Both the position numbers and the translations under genes were made by a program. From Acidiphilium sp. PA (GTDB taxonomy: Bacteria; Pseudomonadota; Alphaproteobacteria; Acetobacterales; Acetobacteraceae), in contig NZ_JAIMBY010000001.1 in the NCBI RefSeq assembly GCF_026191915.1, positions 558,001-622,000 on the forward strand: 64,000 bases of DNA. The letters are read 5' to 3'. Of this stretch, positions 24,499-32,909 are shown in pieces (the first letter of the stretch is position 1; each line of letters opens with the position of its first letter). The notes below the pieces were generated by a model that made no database searches, was not told where the DNA came from, and was given only the letters and a program-made list of their open reading frames with translations.

Positions 24499-26010
24499 AT
24501 GAACGCCGTGCCCGACCCGACCCCCCTATTCCGCACCGCTTATGAAGCAGGATCGGGCGCGTTGGTCTGGCGGGTACTCGCCGCCGATCTGATCACACCG
24601 GTCGCGGCCTTTCTCAAACTGGCGCACGGCACGCCCTATTCCCTGCTGCTCGAGAGCGTCGAGGGTGGGGCGGCGCGCGGGCGCTATTCCGTGATCGGCT
24701 TCGCCCCCGACCTGATCTGGCGCTGCGAGGGCGGCGCGGTCAGCGTCAACCGCGACGCCAGCACCGATCCCGCTGGCTTTACCGCCGACCCGCGCGACGC
24801 CTTCACCAGCCTGCGCGCCCTGATCGCGGAAACGAAGCTCGACCTGCCCGAACACCTGCCGCCGATGACCGGCGGGCTGGTCGGCTACCTCGGCTACGAC
24901 ATGGTCCGCCTGATGGAGCGCCTGCCGGCGTCAAATCCGGACGTCCTCGGCATCCCCGATGCGGTGCTGATGCGCCCCGGCATGTTCGCGATATTCGATT
25001 CCGCGAAGGACGAAATCACACTCGCCGCCCCGGCCTGGCGGCGCGAGGGAGTCTCCGCGGCCGATGCCTACCGCGCCGCGACGGCCCGGATCGAAGCCGC
25101 CGAAGCCGCGCTCGATCGGCCCACTCCGCACCTGACCGGCTCAATGGCAGTGGCCGGCGCGCCGGTGCCCAACATGACCGAGGCCGCGTTCAAGGCGATG
25201 GTGCTGCGCGGCAAGGACTACATCGCCGCCGGGGATGTCTTCCAGGTGGTCGCCAGCCAGCGCTTCGCCCAGAAATTTACCGCGCCGCCCTTTGCCTTCT
25301 ATCGCAGCCTGCGGCGGATCAACCCGGCGCCGTTCCTGTTTTTCCTCGATTTCGGCAGCTATCAAGCGGTCGGTTCCAGCCCTGAAATCCTCGTCCGGCT
25401 CCGCGATGGCACGGTGACCATCCGACCGCTGGCCGGCACGCGCAAGCGCGGTGCCAACCGCGCCGAGGACGAGGCGCTGGAGAGCGAATTGCTGGAAGAC
25501 CCGAAGGAGCGTGCCGAACATCTTATGCTGCTCGATCTGGCGCGCAACGACGTCGGACGAGTCGCCAAAATCGGCTCGGTTGCGGTGACCGAGAGCTTCG
25601 CGATCGAGCGGTTTTCCCATGTCATGCATATTTCATCGACCGTCGAAGGCACCATCCGCGACGACGCCGATGCGCTCGATGCGCTGATCGCAGGCTTCCC
25701 GGCCGGCACGCTCTCGGGCGCCCCCAAGGTTCGGGCGATGGAAATCATCGAGGAGTTCGAACCCTCCCGCCGCGGCCTGTACGGCGGCTGCATCGGCTAT
25801 TTCGCGGCAAACGGCACAATGGACACCTGCATCGCCTTGCGCACCGCGCTGATCAAGGATGCCACCCTCTATGTCCAGTCCGGCGTCGGCATCGTTGCGG
25901 ATTCCGACCCCGATGCCGAATATGCTGAAAGCCTGCAAAAGGCGCGTGCCCTGTTCCGTGCCGCCGAAGATGCGGTGAACTATGTGAGCGCAACCGGGAG
26001 CGCCCCATGA
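24499..26010 (+). CDS. trpE: Anthranilate synthase component I
   Basis: Converts chorismate to anthranilate with ammonia from TrpG; 503 residues. The N-terminal domain holds LLESVEGG (tryptophan feedback region). The chorismate-binding core has [16 protein letters not shown]-type [30 protein letters not shown] and [16 protein letters not shown] lies before the ATG. No leader peptide/attenuator is visible because the gene follows ppiD by 9 bp. Confidence 0.96.
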   Translation: MNAVPDPTPLFRTAYEAGSGALVWRVLAADLITPVAAFLKLAHGTPYSLLLESVEGGAARGRYSVIGFAPDLIWRCEGGAVSVNRDASTDPAGFTADPRDAFTSLRALIAETKLDLPEHLPPMTGGLVGYLGYDMVRLMERLPASNPDVLGIPDAVLMRPGMFAIFDSAKDEITLAAPAWRREGVSAADAYRAATARIEAAEAALDRPTPHLTGSMAVAGAPVPNMTEAAFKAMVLRGKDYIAAGDVFQVVASQRFAQKFTAPPFAFYRSLRRINPAPFLFFLDFGSYQAVGSSPEILVRLRDGTVTIRPLAGTRKRGANRAEDEALESELLEDPKERAEHLMLLDLARNDVGRVAKIGSVAVTESFAIERFSHVMHISSTVEGTIRDDADALDALIAGFPAGTLSGAPKVRAMEIIEEFEPSRRGLYGGCIGYFAANGTMDTCIALRTALIKDATLYVQSGVGIVADSDPDAEYAESLQKARALFRAAEDAVNYVSATGSAP

Positions 26011-27632
26011 TCCTGATCATCGACAATTACGACAGTTTCACCTTCAACCTCGTCCATTTCTTCGGCGATCTCGGCGCCGATTGCGTGGTCCGCCGCAACG
26101 ATCGGATCACACCGGAGGAGGCGCTCGCACTGCAGCCCGAAGCCATCGTGCTGTCGCCCGGCCCGTGCACGCCGAACGAGGCGGGCATCTGCCTCGATCT
26201 GATCCACGCTGCCGCCGGCAAGGTGCCGATCCTTGGGGTCTGCCTGGGCCATCAGGCGATCGGTCAGGCGTTCGGCGGCGTCGTCAAGCGCGCACCCCAG
26301 CCGATGCATGGCAAAATGGCCGCGATCCGCCACCAGGGCAGCGATCTGTTCGCCGGCGTGCCCGACCAGTTCGAAGCCACGCGCTACCACTCCCTGATCG
26401 TCGAGCGCGAAACCCTGCCGGAAACCCTGATCCCGACCGCCTTTACCGAGGACGGTTTGATCATGGGCTTGCGCCATCGCGATCTGCCGATTTTTGGCGT
26501 GCAGTTTCATCCGGAGAGCATCGCGACCGCGCATGGCCATACGCTGCTGCGCAATTTTCTCGCCCTCGCGCGCGGCCGCAACCAGGGCTCGGCGGAGATC
26601 CTGGCCGATCTGAAGCCGGTGCTCGATCGCCTCGCGCGCGGTGACAAACTGAGCGAAGATCTATCGGAAGCTGCGTTCGGCGCGATCATCGACGGTAAAT
26701 CGAACGATGCGCAGATCGCCGGCATGTTGATGGCAATGCGGGTGCGCGGCGAAACCGTCGCGGAACTCACGGGCGCGGTGCGGGCGATGCGCGAGCGGAT
26801 GCGCGCGATCGCCGCCCCGCAGGGTGCCATCGATGTCTGTGGCACCGGCGGCGATGGCGTCGGCACGCTCAATATCTCGACCGCCGTCACCTTCGTGCTC
26901 GCCGGCCTGGGCGTACCGGTCGCCAAACACGGCAACCGCGCGCTCTCCTCGCGCGCCGGCGCGGCCGATGTGCTGGCAGCGCTGGGCGTTGCGGTCGAAC
27001 CGCCGTTCGAACGGCTTTCGGGCATCCTGCACGAGGCCGGTTGCGTCTTTTTATATGCCCCGCGCCACCACGCCGGGCTGCGCCACGCCGCTGCGGCGCG
27101 CATCACGCTCGGGACCCGCACGATCTTCAACCTGCTCGGTCCACTCGCCAACCCCGCCTCGGTACGCCGCCAGCTCATTGGCGTGTTCGATCCCGCCTGG
27201 GCGCGGCCGATGGCCGAAACCTTGGCGCAACTCGGCACCGAACGCGCGATGGTGGTGCATGGCCAGGGGCTCGATGAGCTCACGCTGGTCGGCGAAAGCC
27301 GGATCGTCTCGCTCGATCACGGTGCGATCAGCGAACTGACCATCACGCCGGAAGCCGCCGGCCTCGCCCGCGCACCGCTCGCCGCGCTCATCGGTGGCGA
27401 TGCCGCCCACAACGCGGGCCGCCTCAGTGCCCTGCTCGATGGCGAGACAAGCCCCTACCGCGACGCCGTGCTGCTGAATGCCGCTGCCGGGTTGATCGTC
27501 GCCGGCCGCACCGATGATTTCCGCACTGGTGTCAGCCTGGCCGCCTCGTCGATCGATAGCGGTGCGGCGCGCGCCAGCCTCGATCGCCTGCGCCACGCAA
27601 GTGCCGCAACAGCCCTGGAACCGGCAAGATGA
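26007..27632 (+). CDS. trpGD: Fused anthranilate synthase glutaminase and anthranilate phosphoribosyltransferase
   Basis: 541 residues joining two enzymes of the pathway. Residues 1-190 are the glutamine amidotransferase TrpG, with nucleophile Cys79 (GVCLGHQ) and His168/Glu170 (FHPES). After a short linker, residues 200-541 are TrpD, with the PRPP-binding CGTGGDG (278-284), [12 protein letters not shown] and [15 protein letters not shown]. No stop or frameshift lies between them. It overlaps trpE and trpC by 4 bp each. A trpGD fusion is well known in Escherichia coli but less usual in this class. Confidence 0.96.
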   Translation: MILIIDNYDSFTFNLVHFFGDLGADCVVRRNDRITPEEALALQPEAIVLSPGPCTPNEAGICLDLIHAAAGKVPILGVCLGHQAIGQAFGGVVKRAPQPMHGKMAAIRHQGSDLFAGVPDQFEATRYHSLIVERETLPETLIPTAFTEDGLIMGLRHRDLPIFGVQFHPESIATAHGHTLLRNFLALARGRNQGSAEILADLKPVLDRLARGDKLSEDLSEAAFGAIIDGKSNDAQIAGMLMAMRVRGETVAELTGAVRAMRERMRAIAAPQGAIDVCGTGGDGVGTLNISTAVTFVLAGLGVPVAKHGNRALSSRAGAADVLAALGVAVEPPFERLSGILHEAGCVFLYAPRHHAGLRHAAAARITLGTRTIFNLLGPLANPASVRRQLIGVFDPAWARPMAETLAQLGTERAMVVHGQGLDELTLVGESRIVSLDHGAISELTITPEAAGLARAPLAALIGGDAAHNAGRLSALLDGETSPYRDAVLLNAAAGLIVAGRTDDFRTGVSLAASSIDSGAARASLDRLRHASAATALEPAR

Positions 27633-28438
27633 ACGATTCGCCCACCGATATTCTACGCAAGATCTGCGACGATACCCGCGCCGAGGTCGCCCGCCGCCAG
27701 GCCAACCATAATCTGGATGACATCCGCGCGCGCGCCAGGGATGCCGAACCGCCGCGCGGGTTCGCCCGCGCCCTGATGGACGCCGCCGCCTCCGGCCGCA
27801 CCGGGCTGATCGCCGAAATCAAGAAGGCCTCGCCCAGCGCCGGCCTGATCCGCCCCGCTTTCGACCCCGCCGCGATCGCGAAATCTTACAAGGAAGGCGG
27901 CGCTGTCTGTCTGTCGGTCCTGACCGACGCTACCTATTTTCAGGGTAGCGAAGCCGATTTCGCCGCCGCGCGCGCCGCGGTCGACCTGCCGATGCTGCGC
28001 AAGGATTTCATCCTCGACGAATGGCAAATCTACGAAAGCCGCGCGATGGGAGCCGATTGCATCCTGCTGATCATGGCCGCATTGACCGACGAACAGGCCC
28101 GCAGCTTCGAGGAACTGGCAACCGCGCTCGATATGAATGTGCTGGTCGAAGTGCATGACGAAGCCGAACTCGAACGCGCGCTGGGCCTGCGCGCCCGGCT
28201 GGTCGGCATCAACAACCGTAACCTCAAGACCATGGTCACCGATATCGCGGTATCCGAACGCATGGCCGCGCAAATCCCGCCCGAACGCTTTGTTGTCGCA
28301 GAGAGCGGCATCCGCGACTTCGCCGATATCGAACGCCTCAAGGCGGCCGGCGTACAAGGAATTCTGGTCGGCGAAAGCCTGATGCGCCAGGACGATATCA
28401 CCAAAGCCACCCGCGCCTTGCTGGGCGTCGGCGCATGA
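27629..28438 (+). CDS. trpC: Indole-3-glycerol-phosphate synthase
   Basis: 269 residues, TIM barrel. The catalytic lysines sit in AEIKKASPS and LRKDFI, the glutamates in EVHDEAEL and AESGI. Makes indole-3-glycerol phosphate, two steps after the TrpGD product. Overlaps trpGD and moaC by 4 bp. trpF, trpB and trpA are not in this window. Confidence 0.96.
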   Translation: MNDSPTDILRKICDDTRAEVARRQANHNLDDIRARARDAEPPRGFARALMDAAASGRTGLIAEIKKASPSAGLIRPAFDPAAIAKSYKEGGAVCLSVLTDATYFQGSEADFAAARAAVDLPMLRKDFILDEWQIYESRAMGADCILLIMAALTDEQARSFEELATALDMNVLVEVHDEAELERALGLRARLVGINNRNLKTMVTDIAVSERMAAQIPPERFVVAESGIRDFADIERLKAAGVQGILVGESLMRQDDITKATRALLGVGA

Positions 28439-28908
28439 GCCTGACCCATATCGATGCGACCGGTGCAGCCCGCATGGTCGATGTATCGGACAAGCCAGCC
28501 ACCGTTCGCGATGCCACCGCCGCCTGCCACGTCACCATGCAAGCGAAAACCCTTGCGCTGGTTACCGCGGGAACCGCGAAAAAGGGCGATGTGCTCGCAA
28601 CCGCCCGCATTGCCGGCATCATGGCCGCTAAACGCACGTCTGACCTCATCCCGCTGTGCCACCCGCTCGCCATCGCCGCCGTCACCGTCGAACTGACACC
28701 GGATGACAAACTCCCCGGCATCCGCATCACCGCCGCGGTGCGCACCACCGGCCCGACCGGCGTCGAGATGGAAGCGCTTACCGCTGCCTCGGTCGCTGCG
28801 CTCACCATTTATGACATGTTGAAAGCCGCCGACCGCGCCATGCGGATCGAGGCGCTCCGCGTCATCGCCAAATCCGGTGGCAAATCCGGCGATTTCACCC
28901 AAGGTTGA
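28435..28908 (+). CDS. moaC: Cyclic pyranopterin monophosphate synthase
   Basis: 157 residues, molybdenum-cofactor step 1 with MoaA. Diagnostic [13 protein letters not shown] (about 62-75) and the C-terminal [12 protein letters not shown]...YDMLKAADR. Coupled to trpC by a 4-bp overlap, a conserved but metabolically puzzling pairing seen across alphaproteobacteria. Confidence 0.96.
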   Translation: MSLTHIDATGAARMVDVSDKPATVRDATAACHVTMQAKTLALVTAGTAKKGDVLATARIAGIMAAKRTSDLIPLCHPLAIAAVTVELTPDDKLPGIRITAAVRTTGPTGVEMEALTAASVAALTIYDMLKAADRAMRIEALRVIAKSGGKSGDFTQG

Positions 28909-28911
28909 CCC

Positions 28912-30117
28912 ATGCTGAGCGTCCCTGAAGCCCGCGCGCGGATCCTGGCCCTGCTCGCGCCGACCGGCGGGGAAATCATCCCGCTGGCCGAAGCCGCCGG
29001 GCGCGTGCTGGCCGCCCCGCTCATCGCCCGCCTGACCCAGCCACCGCACGATGTCTCTGCGATGGATGGCTTCGCCCTGCGCGCGGCGGATAGTGTCATC
29101 GGCACGCGGCTGCGCATCATCGGCGCGGCCCCCGCCGGACACCCCTTCGCCGGATCGGTCGGCCCCGGTGAGGCCGTGCGCCTGTTCACCGGCAGCGTGG
29201 TACCCGCAGGGGCCGATTGCATCATCATCCAGGAGGACGCCGAATACGACGACACCACCGTCACGCTGCGCGCAAGCGGCCACGCCGGCAAGCATATCCG
29301 CGGCGCTGGACTCGACTTCGCCACTGGCGATAGGCTCCTGAGCCCCGGCCGGCACCTCACCGCGCGCGATATCGGCCTCGCCGCCGCCGCCAATCACCCC
29401 TGGATCACCGTCCACCGCAGGCCCGTCATCGCCATCCTCGCCACCGGCGATGAAATCGCGATGCCCGGTGATCCCATCCCCGCCGGTGGCATCGTCAGCT
29501 CAAATTCCCACGCGCTCGCAGCGTTCATCCGTTCCAACGGCGGTATCCCGCTCATCCTGCCGATCGCCGCCGACGACCGCACCGCCATCGCCAGCGCCGC
29601 GGCGAGCGCATCACACGCCGATCTGCTGATCACCACCGGCGGTGCCAGCGTCGGCACGCACGACCTGGTACAGGCCGGCCTGTCCGAAATCGGGCTCGAC
29701 GTCGATTTCTGGAAAATCGCGATGCGTCCGGGCAAGCCCCTTATGTTCGGCCGCCTCGGCGACCTGCCGGTACTCGGGCTGCCCGGCAACCCGGTCTCTG
29801 CCATGATCTGCGCGCTGCTCTTTGCCAAACCCGCGATCGAACGCCTCGGGGGTCTGCCCGGCAGCGCACCCCCCACCGAGTTTGCCCGCTGCACCGTCGC
29901 TTTGCCCGCCAATGATCACCGCGCCGACCATCTCCGCGCTACGATCGACCGCGACCCCGATGGACACTGGACCGTCACGCCTTTCGGCCCGCAGGACAGC
30001 TCGATGCTCCGCCGCCTCGCCCTGGCCGACGCCGTCGTCCTGCGCGCTCCCCACGCCCCCGCCGAACCCGCAGGCGCGACAGTTACCATCATCCGTCTCG
30101 CTGCGTGCGGGTTGTAG
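28912..30117 (+). CDS. moeA: Molybdopterin molybdotransferase
   Basis: 401 residues. Inserts molybdate into adenylylated molybdopterin. N-terminal SAMDGFALRA-type motif (VSAMDGFAL, about 47-55), FTGSVVPAGADCI, then the MogA-like domain with TTGGASVGTHDLV and GLPGNPVSAMI. It follows moaC by 3 bp and ends the ppiD-trp-moa operon. Confidence 0.95.
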   Translation: MLSVPEARARILALLAPTGGEIIPLAEAAGRVLAAPLIARLTQPPHDVSAMDGFALRAADSVIGTRLRIIGAAPAGHPFAGSVGPGEAVRLFTGSVVPAGADCIIIQEDAEYDDTTVTLRASGHAGKHIRGAGLDFATGDRLLSPGRHLTARDIGLAAAANHPWITVHRRPVIAILATGDEIAMPGDPIPAGGIVSSNSHALAAFIRSNGGIPLILPIAADDRTAIASAAASASHADLLITTGGASVGTHDLVQAGLSEIGLDVDFWKIAMRPGKPLMFGRLGDLPVLGLPGNPVSAMICALLFAKPAIERLGGLPGSAPPTEFARCTVALPANDHRADHLRATIDRDPDGHWTVTPFGPQDSSMLRRLALADAVVLRAPHAPAEPAGATVTIIRLAACGL

Positions 30118-30227
30118 CATGACGCGCTCCACGAAGCGGCGCCTGGGGCAGCAACACCAAGGTCTGCCGCCAGCACCATTTCAGCGACGAGGAGATCGCT
30201 GAAACGTTCAGCGCCTCCGCTGACGGA

Positions 30228-30577
30228 CCCAGATAAACGCAGAGACTTCAGATGCATGCACCTGAGATGAGTATCCCTCATTCCAACTGGTCCGTCTTGA
30301 CGCTTTGGCTATCGGTGATGACGGCACCGGGACAAGCCCCGCATCACGGCCGTCCGGGTCCTGCCTGAGCAGGTCATGGTTGATGGTTTCGCACGTGGCG
30401 TCGTCGCGTAGCCGGGCCAGCCAGCCATACGTGCTGCGCCAGGGCGGGAGGTTTTTTCTGCATCAACTGCCAGGCAATGTCGCTGCGCAGCACATAGCAG
30501 ATGTCCCTGATGCTCGCGTGTATCACATGTGCCCGCTCCACCTTTCGCACGACCACGTCACATGCGTTTCGAGACAA
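30228..30577 (-). pseudogene. Broken IS5-family transposase
   Basis: Pieces of an IS5-type transposase lie in order on the minus strand but in different frames: ICYVLRSDIAWQLM, then after a shift PPWRSTYGWLARLRDDATCE followed by INHDLLRQD, then after another shift GAVITDSQSVKTD. Both ends are missing and no inverted repeats were found. It is a decayed remnant left of the glycosyltransferase gene. The rest of 30118-30669 shows nothing else. Confidence 0.85.
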
Positions 30578-30669
30578 CCCCTATAACCTGGACAAATGAG
30601 CCGGAATTGATCCGCCCTGAACCCTCGATGAGATTCCGGATTGAAACATTCGAGGCGTGCATCTAGCAT

Positions 30670-31842
30670 TCAACTGTTGGACGTCATCCGCGCCGCCGCG
30701 CCACGCGCCAAGGTTTCGATCCGCTCAAAAACCCCACGCGCATCTGGCATCGCTGAAAGCTCCTGCTGCACCACACCAGCGCGCTCGGCAAACCTGGGCT
30801 CCTGCAGTAACCGATTAAGCGCGGTCGTTACGGCCTCAACGCTCAAATGATCACGTTGGATCGCAAGCGCGACGCCAGCCGCCACCGCACGATCAGCGTT
30901 GTCGAACTGGTCTCCAAATTGTGGCAGCAGCAACAGAGGCACTCCCCAGCCAAGTGACCCGAGCAGAGTTCCGCCCCCGCCATGCGCCAGGACACAGGCA
31001 CAATCGGCCAAGATCTCATCCTGGGCGATGAATTGATGCACCTGAACATGCGAAGGCTGCGGCCCCAGGATTTCCGGATTGGTCGCGTTGCCGACAGTTA
31101 CAATCAACGGCACCCCCACTGCAGCGGCGCCCGCTACTGCGATGCGCATCCGTTCGACAGCCGCGGGACCGGTGTTCCACAACGTTCCGAACGTGAGATA
31201 AATTTTAATCCGTTTTTGTAATGGTTGCCGCGATCCCACTCGCGCAGGCCGAATACCGGTTCGAGCGGGCAAATCCGCAACAGCCGGAATCTGCATTGCC
31301 GGCGGGCACGGATCAACATAAAGATGATGGTATAATCCAGCCCAGCGCAGTGGTTCGAGACCGTTTTCGCGCCACATGGGTGCCGCGCCTTCGGCAGCCA
31401 TATCGGCTACCTCGGGCTTCAATAAAGGTCCAAACCCCACCGTTACCCAGGGTAAACCCAGCCGGGCGCCCAGCACTGGTGCCGCAAGTTCGGCGACCTC
31501 GTGCAGAATTATGTTCGGCAGAAAATCTTTGCAGATCCGCAAGAGATCCGGTAACCGTGCCGGCGCTTCGAGCTTCGAAAACAGCGATCGAAAAGCGACA
31601 GGGCGCATCTGGGTTGCCGGAAGCCCGAAAAAATCGACCCCGCTTGCAATCAGCGCACGCATGCTCACGCCGTCCTCCTGACCAGCCTGGAAAACCACGA
31701 AACCCGCGCTGCGTGCCTGGTGGACAACTGGCTCAGCAGACGCGAACGCGACCTGATGACCAAGTTCCAAGGCGACACGCGCCAATGGAACGAGGGGCAG
31801 GAAATGTCCTGTCGTTGGGCGACAGGTGATAAGAATTTTCAT
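30670..31842 (-). CDS. GT1/MGT-family glycosyltransferase
   Basis: 390 residues, GT-B fold. The N-terminal acceptor domain begins MKILITCRPTTGHFLPLVPL. The C-terminal nucleotide-sugar domain contains TFGTLWNTG and the signature VLAHGGGGTLLGSLGWGVPL followed by PQFGDQFDNA. Related to UDP-glycosyltransferases that decorate lipids, sterols or macrolide-type products. No biosynthetic partners adjoin it, and it lies between an IS remnant and an AT-rich stretch, so lateral gain is likely. Acceptor unknown. Confidence 0.88.
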   Translation of the reverse strand: MKILITCRPTTGHFLPLVPLARVALELGHQVAFASAEPVVHQARSAGFVVFQAGQEDGVSMRALIASGVDFFGLPATQMRPVAFRSLFSKLEAPARLPDLLRICKDFLPNIILHEVAELAAPVLGARLGLPWVTVGFGPLLKPEVADMAAEGAAPMWRENGLEPLRWAGLYHHLYVDPCPPAMQIPAVADLPARTGIRPARVGSRQPLQKRIKIYLTFGTLWNTGPAAVERMRIAVAGAAAVGVPLIVTVGNATNPEILGPQPSHVQVHQFIAQDEILADCACVLAHGGGGTLLGSLGWGVPLLLLPQFGDQFDNADRAVAAGVALAIQRDHLSVEAVTTALNRLLQEPRFAERAGVVQQELSAMPDARGVFERIETLARGAAARMTSNS

Positions 31843-32054
31843 AATACGTTGCCTTGGTTATCCAACTTTCACTCCGGCATCAATACACTTTGAAAATAAA
31901 ACTACCAAGGTCGAACGCCACCCTGAGTCGAGAGCCGACCATCACGATCACGCTCACCAACGCGTTACCCCCACCGATCCGGGATCACGGCCTGGCCGCA
32001 ACAATGGCGCGCATATGTTGCCATCCGAAGAACCGCGAAAATCGATCGTTGGCC

Positions 32055-32252
32055 ATGAGCACAATGGACCGCGTCTCGATCCGCAACGGTTCCATACCTG
32101 ATGATCTCGGACCCAGGATCGTCATCGTAGCACCACCCAGCGATAACCTCCATGAATCCAATACTATTCTCGACCTCCTTGGTATTGATATTTATTACGA
32201 TAAATTTACAATAAACCCTCTCGGAGAACCGGACAAACTAGACGCCAGCTAA
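32055..32252 (+). CDS. Possible small protein in AT-rich region
   Basis: 65 residues from the ATG at 32055 (MSTMDRVSIRNGSIPDDLGP...), with in-frame starts also at 32004 and 32064. The segment RIVIVAPPSDNLHESNTILDLLGIDIYYD reads like a folded protein and codon use is AT-shifted, but no family or strong ribosome site is seen. It may be a fragment. Confidence 0.3.
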   Translation: MSTMDRVSIRNGSIPDDLGPRIVIVAPPSDNLHESNTILDLLGIDIYYDKFTINPLGEPDKLDAS

Positions 32253-32909
32253 TAAATCAAAAAATTTGTAAACTGCACTGAAATATAAGATCAAAACTTA
32301 CATTTTGAATTATAATTTATCTGTTTACCCTGAAATATTGGCATTAAAATTGTGAATTCCGATTCCTTTTCACTTTGGAATGCAATGTTTCACAAGGGCG
32401 CTTGCAGTCCCAGGGCTGCCCGCCTCTCATGAACGCACACACGTCGATGAACAAAAATCACGTCCCGTGTGATCGCACCAAACTGCACTGCCCGCGCGGT
32501 GTTCGTTGAGCGAACAACCCGCTGATCCAACCGCTGTCGCCGGCTGGCCCGGTATCGAGAGTGCCTCGCCCAGGACGTTCAACCACCCTGGCCATCGCCG
32601 GGTGGCTGCACGATCACGTGCGTAGCCTCACGCAGGTGCGCCGCGCTGCAGCCCTCCGCAGCCGTCTCGGTGCGGCGTTGCTACCGGTGTCAGACCATCG
32701 GACGTTCACCAGGGGCATCGCCAAACCCTGCATCGGGTCCGCCGCCGTCCCGGCCCAATCCTGCAACGACCGGCCATTGGGCTTCGTCTGAACGACCCCG
32801 GAGCAACGGAAGGGGGGTATAGATGAGTATTTTCTAAGACGCTGTAGTCTTTCTTGGCAAGTAAACAGACTACAGCGTCCATGAAACGCCGAAACAACCG
32901 GATGTTGGA
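32253..32909. other. AT-rich then ordinary intergenic stretch, no supported gene
   Basis: 32253-32400 is strikingly AT-rich against a GC-rich genome; 32400-32830 is normal in composition but without a credible gene. A 13-bp stem hairpin GACGCTGTAGTCT / AGACTACAGCGTC lies at 32838-32879 with a 16-nt loop. It stands past the end of the minus-strand phosphoesterase gene and may stop its transcript, though no T run follows. Confidence 0.5.

Noticed and set aside
28030-29415. 461-codon open frame on the minus strand over trpC, moaC and moeA
   Set aside because: Antisense to three conserved enzymes; no recognisable motif.
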